The notes: generated from the letters alone by a model not told the origin. DNA of 64,000 bases from Aequitasia blattaphilus (GCF_024721305.1 NZ_JAMXOD010000001.1:1-64000), one strand, 5' to 3'; numbered from the stretch's first letter, positions 8,704 through 18,355 are shown. Numbers and translations: made by a program.

Positions 8704-8862
8704 GTGTTATTCATCTATCTGAGACCTAGTATAAGGGATAAATATGTTCAAAGTTTGTCTGAAATCTTAAAGAAAACAGAAGATTCTTATGGAATGCTTA
8801 AGAAATCATCTTCATATTATATTAAGAAATTCCAAAAGTTTATCTTAAAATACTTCTGTTAA
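8704..8862 (+). CDS. Possible 52-residue basic peptide upstream of the two-component system
   Basis: A short open frame starts at GTG 8704, 8 bases after a purine-rich GAGGGGGG run, and ends at TAA 8860-8862. The predicted peptide is rich in Lys and Tyr (ending YYIKKFQKFILKYFC) and fills the spacer before the response regulator. It resembles nothing I know. It could be chance, because this is also where promoter sequences are expected. Confidence 0.2.
   Translation: MLFIYLRPSIRDKYVQSLSEILKKTEDSYGMLKKSSSYYIKKFQKFILKYFC
8767..8850 (+). promoter_or_regulatory. Repeated TTAAGAAAT-like boxes upstream of the response regulator
   Basis: TTAAGAAAT occurs exactly at 8798-8806 and 8822-8830 (24 bases apart). 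Looser copies, TTAAAGAAA and TTAAAA, lie near 8767 and 8845. Direct repeats roughly two helical turns apart upstream of an OmpR-type regulator gene are typical of autoregulatory binding sites. The exact promoter is not clear. The rest of 8390-8891 shows no other gene. Confidence 0.35.
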
Positions 8863-8891
8863 TCTTGTATAGTATAAGGGAGGTGATGAAA

Positions 8892-9587
8892 ATGAACAAT
8901 ATATTAGTATGTGATGATGATAAAGAAATCGTAGAAGCAATTCAAATATATCTGGAACAGGAAGGCTATTGTATTTATAAAGCATATGATGGAATGGAAG
9001 CTCTTCAAGTTTTGGAAAGGGAGGAAATTCAACTTCTTATTATCGATGTGATGATGCCAAAGCTGGATGGAATTCGGGCAACACTTAAGATTAGAGAGAA
9101 GAACAATATTCCAATCATTATTTTGTCAGCAAAATCAGAGGATGCAGATAAAATTCTTGGATTAAACGTAGGTGCAGATGATTATGTTACAAAGCCTTTC
9201 AGCCCGTTAGAGCTTGTGGCAAGAGTAAAATCTCATATGCGAAGATACACAAAGCTGGGAAGTGGAATGAATGAAAAAAAGGAACAAGTATATTCCACAG
9301 GCGGGCTGATGATTAATGATGATTTAAAGGAAGTAACAGTTGATGGAGAAGCGGTAAAGCTTACACCAATAGAGTATAATATCTTATTATTACTTGTGAA
9401 AAATCAGGGGAGAGTCTTTTCTATTGATCAGATCTATGAAAATATTTGGCAGGAAGACGCAATTGGTGTTGATAACACGGTAGCAGTTCATATTCGCCAT
9501 ATTCGGGAGAAGATTGAGATTAGTACAAAGGATCCCAGATATTTAAAAGTAGTGTGGGGAGTCGGCTATAAGGTGGAAAAGCTTTGA
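8892..9587 (+). CDS. OmpR/PhoB-family response regulator
   Basis: The receiver domain has the acidic pocket DDD (residues 8-10), the phospho-acceptor D52 (IIDVMMP), the switch Ser in ILSAKSED and the conserved Lys in VTKPF. The C-terminal winged helix (about 135-231) has LTPIEYNILLLLVKNQGRVF and VDNTVAVHIRHIREKIE. Length (231 residues) is normal. ATG 8892 is chosen because GGGAGG (8878-8883) is 8 bases away; ATG 8886 is too close to it. The gene is followed after 11 bases by its cognate sensor kinase. Confidence 0.9.
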   Translation: MNNILVCDDDKEIVEAIQIYLEQEGYCIYKAYDGMEALQVLEREEIQLLIIDVMMPKLDGIRATLKIREKNNIPIIILSAKSEDADKILGLNVGADDYVTKPFSPLELVARVKSHMRRYTKLGSGMNEKKEQVYSTGGLMINDDLKEVTVDGEAVKLTPIEYNILLLLVKNQGRVFSIDQIYENIWQEDAIGVDNTVAVHIRHIREKIEISTKDPRYLKVVWGVGYKVEKL

Positions 9588-9598
9588 AAGGATAAAAT

Positions 9599-12037
9599 AT
9601 GAAGAAATGGTACAAAAATAATTTGACAAAAGGTATCCTGATTGTTCTTTCCTACATTGGGGTTTTGGTTATGGGGATATGTTTTACAGGAATGGCATTT
9701 TTTTCGGGAGATATCAGTGATTTATTTTCCTTAAACGCTCCGAAGAAATATGAAGAGACCGTTACATTTGAAGAGCAATTTTATAATGATATTTCTCATA
9801 TTATTAATGGGATAGCCTTGAATGAGAATGTAGAAAATGAAAAAATAATTGATTTAGAACAATATTATAATTTTAGAGAGATTACCGAAGGGAAAAATGC
9901 TACGGTAGCTTACAAAGGAAGTGATTTGGTTAAGTGGGCAGATTCAGGTAGTGCACATACAACGGAGCAAAAAGACCAATTGTATGTTTTATCCCACCAA
10001 GGTGAATATACATACTATACCTATGAGGAATTGGAAAAAAGAATTGAGAATAAAATTTTAGTTCCCAATTATGATGAAGGTCAGAAGGAATTATCCACCC
10101 AGGAAGTGATACAGCTTTTTGAAAATGGAACAATGTATACTGTCATGAGCGGGATAGTCGATAAAGAGCGGGAAACGGTTTATGATGAAATATGGTTGTT
10201 TGGAGAAGAACTTTTAAAGGAAGAGTATAAGCCACAGGGATATGAAAGTCTGGTGGAAATTGCAAATACTGTTCCGGAGTGGAATGGAAGACTGGATGAG
10301 CTTTATCAAATGGTAGAGTCCTGTATTTATACTTTTGCAGACGAGTATGAAGAGGCAGTAGATGTAAATCGTTCATTTTTGGAAGGGAACACAAGCTTAT
10401 CTTATATCTATGAGGATCACGAAAACAAAAAGACTTACACGAATGTAAAAGATAAAGATATAGAGGATTTAAAAAAGACAGGATTCTACGTGTCAATCAG
10501 ACCCACTCTAAAAGAAGCAGAGACGAATATTAAAAACTTAAGTAAACAAAAGTGGTATGGGATGATAAAAGAGTCCGTGAGCAGTGAAAATTATACATTT
10601 ATTGCCAATATAAATATTGAAAAAGGAATTCCGGATTACTATCAACAAGGGGAAGAGAATTTTAACACCTTTGGAAAGAATTTAGGTAACTACGGAAAAG
10701 GTGCCGGGGCTGCATTGTTCTTAATTCTTGTTTCTTTAATCGGACTCACCGCTGGGGCAGGAGAATTAAATTGGTTTGATCGATGGAAAACAGAGATTGG
10801 AGCAGGATGTGTAATCTTTGCCTGGATGGGAACGATGTTTACAATTGGAAGCAATCTCAATGATATCGGGCAGATAAATAGGATGGAACCCGCTGTAATA
10901 ACAGCTATTTCAATTGGCTTTCTAATAAGCTGGAGTTGTTTTTTAATTGGATATTTAAGCTTGGTTCGCCGCATTAAGGGAAAAAACCTATGGAGTAACA
11001 GTGTTTTAAAGGCTTTCTTGAGTCTGGCAGGTATGCTGATTCGAAATATAGGGACGTTGTGGAAGACCCTGATTGCATTTATCGTATGGATTCTGCTTCA
11101 CTATACTGCATTTGGCAGTGTGGGGACCGGTTATATCTTCATGCTTTTTGCCATTGATGCATGTGCATTGATTTATATGTTACGGCAGGCATATGGGAAA
11201 AGTGTTTTGTACAAAGGGATAAAAGCGATTGCAGAAGGGGATTTAAATTACAAAATATCTGTAAAGCATCTCAAAGGAACCCAAAGGGAGATGGCAGAGA
11301 GAATCAACTCTATTGGCGAAGGCCTTGAAAAAGCAGTGGAAGAAAGTCTGCGAAGTGAGCGAATGAAGACAGACTTAATAACGAATGTATCTCATGATAT
11401 AAAAACACCTCTTACGTCGATTATTAATTATGTGGGTCTTTTAAAGCAGGAGGACTTTACAGATGAAAAGATTAGGCGTTATATAGAGGTATTGGAAGAA
11501 AAGGCAGAGAGGCTTCGGGTTTTGACGGAAGATGTAGTAGAGGCGTCTAAAGTAAGCTCAGGAAATGTTAAGCTGGAGTTTATGGACATTAATATTGTGG
11601 AAATGATTCAACAGGTAAGCGGAGAGTTTGAGGATAAATTAAAAGAAAGAAGATTAACGGAGATTTTAAATTTACCAGACCGGGAACTAATGATTTGTGC
11701 AGATTCGAGACACACATTCCGGATACTGGAAAATCTATATAATAACGTAAGCAAATATGCATTAGAAGGTACCAGGGTTTATGGAGATTTAAAAGTTGAT
11801 GGGAATCAAATAGAATTTAGCCTTAAGAATATTTCGGAAGAGGCACTGAATATTACGCCAGATGAACTTACCGAAAGGTTTATCCGAGGTGATGAATCCA
11901 GGACAAAGGAAGGCAGCGGACTTGGTTTATCGATTGCAAAAAGTCTGACAGAGCTGCAGGGTGGAAGCTTTGCCCTACATTTAGACGGAGATTTATTTAA
12001 AGCAGTATTACGTTTTAATATCATAGGAAAAAAATAA
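9599..12037 (+). CDS. Large membrane sensor histidine kinase
   Basis: 812 residues. One N-terminal membrane span (about 12-36) and a long extracytoplasmic region (about 40-355) precede a cluster of about five further spans (about 365-530). A HAMP-like linker (AIAEGDLNYKI) is followed by HisKA with the phospho-acceptor His at about residue 599 (NVSHDIKTPLTS) and an HATPase_c domain (N-box LENLYNNVSKYAL, G-box GSGLGLSIAKSL). This layout resembles the VanS-like kinases with an additional multi-span module that are common in Lachnospiraceae. It is co-transcribed with the response regulator just upstream; its signal is unknown. The second Asn of the N-box is followed by Val-Ser-Lys rather than the usual Ala-x-Lys, which is tolerated in related kinases. 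Confidence 0.88.
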   Translation: MKKWYKNNLTKGILIVLSYIGVLVMGICFTGMAFFSGDISDLFSLNAPKKYEETVTFEEQFYNDISHIINGIALNENVENEKIIDLEQYYNFREITEGKNATVAYKGSDLVKWADSGSAHTTEQKDQLYVLSHQGEYTYYTYEELEKRIENKILVPNYDEGQKELSTQEVIQLFENGTMYTVMSGIVDKERETVYDEIWLFGEELLKEEYKPQGYESLVEIANTVPEWNGRLDELYQMVESCIYTFADEYEEAVDVNRSFLEGNTSLSYIYEDHENKKTYTNVKDKDIEDLKKTGFYVSIRPTLKEAETNIKNLSKQKWYGMIKESVSSENYTFIANINIEKGIPDYYQQGEENFNTFGKNLGNYGKGAGAALFLILVSLIGLTAGAGELNWFDRWKTEIGAGCVIFAWMGTMFTIGSNLNDIGQINRMEPAVITAISIGFLISWSCFLIGYLSLVRRIKGKNLWSNSVLKAFLSLAGMLIRNIGTLWKTLIAFIVWILLHYTAFGSVGTGYIFMLFAIDACALIYMLRQAYGKSVLYKGIKAIAEGDLNYKISVKHLKGTQREMAERINSIGEGLEKAVEESLRSERMKTDLITNVSHDIKTPLTSIINYVGLLKQEDFTDEKIRRYIEVLEEKAERLRVLTEDVVEASKVSSGNVKLEFMDINIVEMIQQVSGEFEDKLKERRLTEILNLPDRELMICADSRHTFRILENLYNNVSKYALEGTRVYGDLKVDGNQIEFSLKNISEEALNITPDELTERFIRGDESRTKEGSGLGLSIAKSLTELQGGSFALHLDGDLFKAVLRFNIIGKK

Positions 12038-12047
12038 TAAAGCATTG

Positions 12048-12090
12048 AGAAATGGGTTGGAGCAAATTGCACAACCCATTTCTTGCCTTT
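12048..12090 (+). terminator. Hairpin after the two-component operon
   Basis: AGAAATGGGTTG (12048-12059) pairs perfectly with CAACCCATTTCT (12072-12083), followed by a C/T-rich tail. It ends the response regulator-kinase unit 10 bases after the stop. Confidence 0.65.
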
Positions 12091-12118
12091 CAAAGAAAAA
12101 AACAGTAGAATATAGATT

Positions 12119-13249
12119 ATGAAAGAATTAGAAAAAATAGTAAATAAAATAGTAGATGAGAATTTAATCGATATAGTATTGAGCAATTCAAGAGAGAAAG
12201 AAAAAGAACAAAAAATTAAAATGCGTCCGGTTCAAAAAGGGACAACTCAGCTTTTTCAGGTTGAGACGTTTGTTGGGAAGCAAGTTTTTCATCAAAATTT
12301 ACAAGGAGAGGAAGCGAAACAAGTCCTTCAGGAGAAGCTGGAGTTATACAGACAGATGCAGGCAAGAACTACATCTGCCTTTTATAATGTCATAATCAGT
12401 AAAAAAGGAAAGGTAACAGTAAAAACAAGAAAAGAGGAAAATAAAAAAATAGACGCTTCTCATAATCGGCAGAAAAACTATATTATCAATGAAGGGGATT
12501 CTGTGCCATTTCTACAGGATCTTGGAGTTATGACGAAAGAAGGGAAGATTCATAAGGAAAAATACAGTAAGTTCAAACAGATCAATCGATTTCTTGAGTT
12601 CATTCGGGACGTGCTTCCCCATCTGGACAAAAACAAGAAACTTAGAATCATAGATTTTGGGTGCGGGAAGTCTTATCTTACTTTTGCCATGTATTATTAT
12701 CTGAAGGAACAACTTGGTTATGAAGTAGATATGACGGGATTGGATTTAAAAGTCGATGTTATACAGCATTGCAATCAGCTTGCCCAGAAGTATGGATATC
12801 AGGATTTGACCTTTATGATAGGCGATATTAAGGATTATGAAGGTGTTAATGAGGTGGATATGGTCGTTACATTGCATGCATGTGATACTGCGACAGATTA
12901 TGCTTTGGCAAAGGCAATTCAATGGAATGCAAAAGTAATATTATCGGTTCCATGCTGTCAGCATGAATTAAATGGACAAATGAAAAGTGAACTGATGAAG
13001 CCAGTTTTTAAATATGGCTTAATTAAGGAACGCATGGCTGCCTTGTATACAGATGCGCTTCGTGCTATGTATTTGGAGAACAAAGGATATCAGGTTCAAA
13101 TCTTAGAATTCATTGATATGGAGCATACGCCGAAGAATATTTTGATTCGTGGCGTGAAAGGTAAAAGTGAACAAAAGAACCAGAAAGAGATTGAGCAGCT
13201 AGAAAGCTTTTTACATGTTGATCCAACAATTAAGAAATTACTGAAATAA
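12119..13249 (+). CDS. Class I SAM-dependent methyltransferase (Methyltransf_32-like)
   Basis: 376 residues with a C-terminal Rossmann methyltransferase domain: motif I LRIIDFGCGKSYLTFA (about 177-192), motif II with the acidic MTGLDLKVDV, motif IV VVTLHACDTATDY, and a conserved SVPCCQHEL segment. Domains with the HACD...PCCQHE pattern belong to a family related to tRNA- and GSTCD-like methyltransferases; the substrate of the bacterial members is not established to my knowledge. The N-terminal about 140 residues form a basic, possibly RNA-binding region. The ribosome site before ATG 12119 is weak. It precedes the C39-like protein gene by 12 bases. Confidence 0.75.
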   Translation: MKELEKIVNKIVDENLIDIVLSNSREKEKEQKIKMRPVQKGTTQLFQVETFVGKQVFHQNLQGEEAKQVLQEKLELYRQMQARTTSAFYNVIISKKGKVTVKTRKEENKKIDASHNRQKNYIINEGDSVPFLQDLGVMTKEGKIHKEKYSKFKQINRFLEFIRDVLPHLDKNKKLRIIDFGCGKSYLTFAMYYYLKEQLGYEVDMTGLDLKVDVIQHCNQLAQKYGYQDLTFMIGDIKDYEGVNEVDMVVTLHACDTATDYALAKAIQWNAKVILSVPCCQHELNGQMKSELMKPVFKYGLIKERMAALYTDALRAMYLENKGYQVQILEFIDMEHTPKNILIRGVKGKSEQKNQKEIEQLESFLHVDPTIKKLLK

Positions 13250-13261
13250 AGAGGTTTCCAG

Positions 13262-15694
13262 ATGAAAATAAAAGAAAGAATTATAAATGGAGGAGTCTTG
13301 ATACTCATCTTTGTAGTGGCTGTATTCATCTTTACAAAGGTTACGAACAGAGGAAATGATAGTATGACTGCAGATATGAGCAAAGCAACGCTGCCGCAAA
13401 TATCTTTTTCGGCTAAGGAGTATCCTGTCAATTTGCTAAGTGGATACACAAAAGAGATGGATATTGCAGGAATGCGTGATACAATTACCCCGGTTTATAA
13501 CGAAAAGCTAAAGGTGACAGTTTTGCCCTATGAGAATGAAGTACCTAAGGTTGGATACAAGATTTACACTCTCAATGGAGAAGATATTTTAGAAGAGGGA
13601 GAGGTCAAGAATCCGAAAGAGGAGATGGAACTGGATTTGTCAAAAGAGGGTCTTCTGGATGAAGAAAGAGTACTTAAAATAGAAGTATTCACAGGGACAA
13701 AGAATGCTACTAATTTTTATACGCGAATCGTAAGAGGAGATACCGGCTATTCTTATGAGTGCATAAATTTTGCTCATCAATTTCATGAAGATGCAATTAC
13801 AAAGAAAGAAGACAGTGATATTGCCACATATCTAGAGCCGGAAACAAAAGATGCGAACGAAAATTATGCAGTTGCATCGATACATTCCAATATTGAGAAA
13901 ATAAACTGGGGGAGCTTAAACCCGGTACAAGAGGGAAAGATATATTATGATATCACAGAAATAAGACCGTCATACACATCTGTAAAAATGCGGTATCAAG
14001 TAAGCATAGAAGTAGGGGATGGAATACAGAAAAAATTTAGTGTGGTGGAATTCTTTAAAGTCCGGTATGCTCAGGATGCAAATCTATTCTATTTACTGGA
14101 CTATGACAGGACGGTGGAGCAGCAAATTGATGACGGAGGAGATATTCTTACAGAAAAAGGTGTAATTGTGGGGATTACAGGAGCTCAAACACCTTATTTG
14201 ATTAACAGCGAAGGAAGTGCAGTTTCTTTTGTACAAGCAGGAGAAGTGTGGTGCTACGAAAAAACGACAGACGAGCTTTCTCATGTATTTGGATTTGAGG
14301 ATGCAGAGAACAAAGATCCACGATCTACAATCCAAAACTATAGCATAAAACTTTTGAGTATTGATAAAAAAGGCAACACAACATTTGTTGTTAATGGTTA
14401 CATGAATCGAGGGGAACATGAAGGAGAGGCAGGGTCTTCAATTTACTATTTTGATATAGAAAAAAATTCAATTGATGAAAAGCTTTTTATTGCTTCGGAT
14501 CAATCTCCTCAAAGTGTTCGGTATAATATGGGAGAACTTCTTTATTACAGTGTGAAAATGGACTCATTTTATGCGTTAGTAGATGGAACTCTTCACAAAA
14601 TTAAGCGGGAAGATAAAGGAAAGAGTCAAGAAATTCTTGTAGAGAACTTAAAGAAAGATGAGTATGTTTATTCAGCAGACGGAAGGCAAGTTGCGTATCA
14701 AGAGAATGAAGAAGTGGTTCTGTTAAACTTAGAAAGCGGTAAAGAGAGGCGAATTGCAGGGGAAGAAAAAGGAAAAATCAAGCCGCTCGGGTTTATTAAT
14801 GAAGACTTTTTATACGGATATTCCAGAGAAGGAGACCAAGGGAAAATACTTACTGGTGAAGAGGTGATTCCGATGCATCAGCTTGTAATTGAAAATAAGA
14901 AGGGCGAAGTAGTTAAGACCTATGAAGGAGAGGGGATTTATATAACAGATATAGTGCTGGAAGAAAAAATGGTGACATTAAAGCGTGCGGTTTGGTCTCA
15001 GAACACTTATACACCAATAGGAGATGACTACATTATCAATAATGAAGAAGAGAAGGAGAGTAACATCAATTTAGAAAAAGTACAGACAAAGAGCTTAGGC
15101 GTGCAGACCAGAATTACATTTGCAGATGGAATTGAGGATCAAGAACCGAAGGTTTTGCGCCCAAAACAGGTGCTGTATGAGAATCCTCTAACGATATCTT
15201 TTGAACGGGAAAGTGAAAAAGAAAATTACTATGTGTTTGGCTATGGAGAACTGAAGGGAATCTATGCTGCTGGCGGAGAGGCAATAAATGCAAGCGGAAA
15301 GTATAATGGGGTCGTTACAACTTATGGGCAACGGTATTTGTGGGAAAGAGGAAACCGTTTGCTAAACTATCAGCTGGTGGATATGGATGGGACAGTTTCT
15401 TCTATTACAGAGAAGTTAAAGGCGGGACAACTTCCTCTGGATGTACTAAATGAGATGGAGGGTTATAAAAGTGTTAGCTTGAGTGGCGCTTTAACAGAAG
15501 ATGTTCTTTACATTCTTGCACAGAATAAGCCAATAATAGGAGTCTTGAAGGATGGCAATATGGTAGTGCTGACAGGATACAATGAAACCAATGTTTTTTA
15601 TACGGAAGTGCAAAACGCTCAGGGACAAAGCGTGCCCTATAAAGATATGGACAATATGATAAATGACTATATTGGATATGTGGAAGAGTTTTGA
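13262..15694 (+). CDS. Membrane-anchored extracytoplasmic protein with degenerate C39-peptidase-like C-terminus
   Basis: 810 residues with a single N-terminal membrane anchor (about 10-28) and a long hydrophilic, beta-rich extracytoplasmic region with no family I recognise. The end (about 700-800) resembles the papain-like C39 fold, with LTEDVLYILAQNKPIIGVL and DGNMVVLTGYNETN. In active C39 peptidases a catalytic Cys precedes this block and a His sits before the VLTGY strand. I find no Cys at the expected place, and Asn-Met replaces the His, so it is probably a non-catalytic domain. An AGAGG ribosome site precedes ATG 13262. It lies in a plus-strand run with the methyltransferase and the P-loop gene. 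Confidence 0.6.
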   Translation: MKIKERIINGGVLILIFVVAVFIFTKVTNRGNDSMTADMSKATLPQISFSAKEYPVNLLSGYTKEMDIAGMRDTITPVYNEKLKVTVLPYENEVPKVGYKIYTLNGEDILEEGEVKNPKEEMELDLSKEGLLDEERVLKIEVFTGTKNATNFYTRIVRGDTGYSYECINFAHQFHEDAITKKEDSDIATYLEPETKDANENYAVASIHSNIEKINWGSLNPVQEGKIYYDITEIRPSYTSVKMRYQVSIEVGDGIQKKFSVVEFFKVRYAQDANLFYLLDYDRTVEQQIDDGGDILTEKGVIVGITGAQTPYLINSEGSAVSFVQAGEVWCYEKTTDELSHVFGFEDAENKDPRSTIQNYSIKLLSIDKKGNTTFVVNGYMNRGEHEGEAGSSIYYFDIEKNSIDEKLFIASDQSPQSVRYNMGELLYYSVKMDSFYALVDGTLHKIKREDKGKSQEILVENLKKDEYVYSADGRQVAYQENEEVVLLNLESGKERRIAGEEKGKIKPLGFINEDFLYGYSREGDQGKILTGEEVIPMHQLVIENKKGEVVKTYEGEGIYITDIVLEEKMVTLKRAVWSQNTYTPIGDDYIINNEEEKESNINLEKVQTKSLGVQTRITFADGIEDQEPKVLRPKQVLYENPLTISFERESEKENYYVFGYGELKGIYAAGGEAINASGKYNGVVTTYGQRYLWERGNRLLNYQLVDMDGTVSSITEKLKAGQLPLDVLNEMEGYKSVSLSGALTEDVLYILAQNKPIIGVLKDGNMVVLTGYNETNVFYTEVQNAQGQSVPYKDMDNMINDYIGYVEEF

Positions 15695-15761
15695 CATCCG
15701 ATAGTGCGTATGATAAACTAGAAAGAGCGTAAAATTAACGAGATTGTCGAGGTGAGAAACT

Positions 15762-18287
15762 TTGGATAAATACGAATATAAAGTTAAAACAGAACAGATG
15801 CTTGAGTATATGGAGAACAAACAATACGATAAAGCAATGGAGATTGCAGATACAATTGACTGGAGAAGAGTGAAGAACGCTTCGATGTTGAATAGTGTAA
15901 GTGAGATCTATGAACAGTGTAAAGAATATCAAAAGAGCAGGGATGTCCTTTATATTGCCTTTGACCGTTCTCCTACCAGCCGTAAGATTATGTATCGTCT
16001 GGCGTTACTGGCACTGAAAGTCAATGAAGTTGAAGAGGCTTCCGATTGCTATGATGAATTTGTTAAGCTTGCACCGAGAGATCCGAATCAATATATACTT
16101 AAGTATAAGATTTTGCGGACACAAGGTTCAAGCATTAATGAGCAGATTGGTGCATTAGAAGAGCTGAAAAAAGCGGAATATGTTGAACGCTGGGCCTATG
16201 AATTGGCAGAGCTTTATGATAAAGCCGGTATGACGACAAAGTGTATTGAAGAGTGTGATGATTTGATTCTTTGGTTCAGTGAAGGAAAGTATGTGTATAA
16301 AGCCATGGAGCTGAAAATGAAATACAAACCATTAACTCCTATGCAGCAAGACAAGTACGACACAAGAGAAGGGGCCAAGAAAACTTTTGAAATGCCGGAA
16401 GCACCCAAGAAGGAACCGACAATAGAAGAACTTGACCAAAAGGCGTCGGATGAAGATACGGTAGAAGATGTAGCAGAAGAAACAGGGGACGAAGAGCCTG
16501 AGGCTGAAGCTGTGGAAGAACACACCGAGGAGGCTGAAGTAAGTACACCTGTATCGGGGATTCCATTGGAAGAAGATACCCAGAGTATGAAGGAAAAAGA
16601 CGAGGAGCTAAAAGCTTCTGGTCAGATGAAAATAGAAGATATCCTTGCGGAATGGGAAGAAAAGCAAAAAGAAAATGCTGCAGCCATTAAGGCACAGCGT
16701 GAGATTGATAAAGTCAGACTGGACCGGGAAAAGAAAGAAGCAGAGGTCAGAATTGCTGCAGAGCGAAAGAAGGTTGAAGAAGCAATTCAAGAAGAAAGAC
16801 GGAAGCAAGAAGAAGAAAAAGCAAAACGTCAGGCTATTGATAACACATCACCGAGAGATATTATGGATGAGCTGGATGCCTTGGGTGAAGAAGAAGACTT
16901 CGAAGACTATGACATGGATACAGAAGTGGAAATCATTAATGAGTTTGATGATGATGAAGAGCTGGAGATTGTGGCAGAAGACAACCAGGAGGAAGACACA
17001 GAAGAAGATTTCGAAGACTTTGAGGAAGAGATTTTAGAAGAGTCAGAGGATTTGGAAGACTTTGAAGAAGGCGAAGAGCTGGAGGTTACAGAAGAGCCAG
17101 AAGAAGTAAGCAGCTTAGAAGAAGATGACTTAGAACTTGCCCCAGCTGAGGATATCAAAGAAGTTGAAGATGATTTTGATGAAGACGATTTCTGGGATGC
17201 AGAAGAAGATTTCGATGAGGAATATGACGACGATTTTGAGGAAGACTTCGAAGAAGACGATTTTGCAGAAGAAGAGTTTGAAGAGGAGATAGAGGAAGCG
17301 GACTTTGAAGAAGAGGCCCTGACTGCTTCAGACTATGAGGAAGAAGCCGAAGAAGAGGAAGAAGAACTGGATTTAGAGCTTGAATTGGCAAGAGCCATGG
17401 GGGAACCCACAGAAGAAGAAATCCAAAAGAGAATTAAAACTTCCAAGGGTGGTGTTCCTTTTGATACAGGCTTTGTTGTAACGGGAAGATACGATTTAAG
17501 TGCAACCAGTGAAATTGGTTTAAAGGCCGGCCTTACAGAAGAGCAAAAGAAACTATTTTCTTACTTTGTTCCGGTTCGTGGAATGAGCGAGCAGATTGTA
17601 GAAGTATTAGATAATGATCGTAGAGCAAGAAAAGAAGGTACATCTAAGACAGGAAATCTATTGATTGTTGGACGGAAAGGCTCAGGAAAGACGGTTTTAG
17701 CAGTAGATATCGTAAAAGCGATTCAAAAGCAGCGTAATCTCAAGCAAGGAAAAGTTGCAATCGTAACAGGAGATTCCTTGAATAAGAAAGAATTAACGAA
17801 CATCATACAGAAGCTGAAGGGTGGAGCAATTATTATTGAAAAAGCCGGGAAGCTAAATTCCAGAACAATTAAAGAATTAAACATGTTGATGGATAAGAAA
17901 ACAGGGGAGCTTCTCTTTGTTCTTGAGGATCAGAGAAAACCACTGGAGAGAATTCTGACAGCAAATCCGGAGTTTAGAAAGAAGTTTACCTCAAGACTGG
18001 AACTGCCAATTTTCATCAATGATGAGTTAGTTACCTTCGGTCAGACGTATGCGAAGGAAAATGGATATAAGCTGGATGAGATGGGAATCTTAGCACTTTA
18101 TAGCAGAATTGATGCAATGCAAAGAGAAGACCATGCAGTAACGGTTGCGGAAGTAAAAGAGATTATGGATGAGGCAATTGATCATTCACAAAAAGCAAAT
18201 GTGAAGCATCTTGCAAGAAGAGTATTTGGAAAAAGTACGGATGGATCAGATAGAATCATTCTAAAAGAAGAAGATTTCAAATTATAA
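15762..18287 (+). CDS. TPR / acidic low-complexity / P-loop ATPase protein
   Basis: 841 residues in three parts. Residues 1-200 are tetratricopeptide-like helical repeats. Residues 200-380 are a charged coiled-coil region. About 380-546 is an extremely Glu/Asp-rich stretch. The C-terminal third is an AAA-like P-loop domain with Walker A GRKGSGKT (about 636-643). Where Walker B should be the sequence is GGAIIIEKAGKL, with EK in place of DE, so hydrolysis may be impaired. Its architecture resembles SpoVK/CbbX-like proteins only in the ATPase part. It starts at TTG 15762, supported by GAGGTGA 6 bases upstream. Function unknown; a scaffold or regulatory ATPase is a guess. Confidence 0.7.
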   Translation: MDKYEYKVKTEQMLEYMENKQYDKAMEIADTIDWRRVKNASMLNSVSEIYEQCKEYQKSRDVLYIAFDRSPTSRKIMYRLALLALKVNEVEEASDCYDEFVKLAPRDPNQYILKYKILRTQGSSINEQIGALEELKKAEYVERWAYELAELYDKAGMTTKCIEECDDLILWFSEGKYVYKAMELKMKYKPLTPMQQDKYDTREGAKKTFEMPEAPKKEPTIEELDQKASDEDTVEDVAEETGDEEPEAEAVEEHTEEAEVSTPVSGIPLEEDTQSMKEKDEELKASGQMKIEDILAEWEEKQKENAAAIKAQREIDKVRLDREKKEAEVRIAAERKKVEEAIQEERRKQEEEKAKRQAIDNTSPRDIMDELDALGEEEDFEDYDMDTEVEIINEFDDDEELEIVAEDNQEEDTEEDFEDFEEEILEESEDLEDFEEGEELEVTEEPEEVSSLEEDDLELAPAEDIKEVEDDFDEDDFWDAEEDFDEEYDDDFEEDFEEDDFAEEEFEEEIEEADFEEEALTASDYEEEAEEEEEELDLELELARAMGEPTEEEIQKRIKTSKGGVPFDTGFVVTGRYDLSATSEIGLKAGLTEEQKKLFSYFVPVRGMSEQIVEVLDNDRRARKEGTSKTGNLLIVGRKGSGKTVLAVDIVKAIQKQRNLKQGKVAIVTGDSLNKKELTNIIQKLKGGAIIIEKAGKLNSRTIKELNMLMDKKTGELLFVLEDQRKPLERILTANPEFRKKFTSRLELPIFINDELVTFGQTYAKENGYKLDEMGILALYSRIDAMQREDHAVTVAEVKEIMDEAIDHSQKANVKHLARRVFGKSTDGSDRIILKEEDFKL

Positions 18288-18293
18288 AATTAA

Positions 18294-18343
18294 AAAGAAA
18301 GAGTATTGTTAAGGGAAACTCTAGCAAAACTCTTTCTTTTTTT
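18294..18343 (+). terminator. Rho-independent terminator
   Basis: AAAGAAAGAGT (18294-18304) pairs with ACTCTTTCTTT (18329-18339), followed by a T-run. It ends the P-loop protein gene. Confidence 0.85.
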
Positions 18344-18355
18344 ATAGGGCAAGAG

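Noticed and set aside
16214-17391. Several long antisense open frames opposite the acidic region of the P-loop protein
   Set aside because: They encode Ser-rich or Leu/Pro-rich low-complexity sequence, the expected mirror of GAA/GAT-rich codons, and lack ribosome sites.
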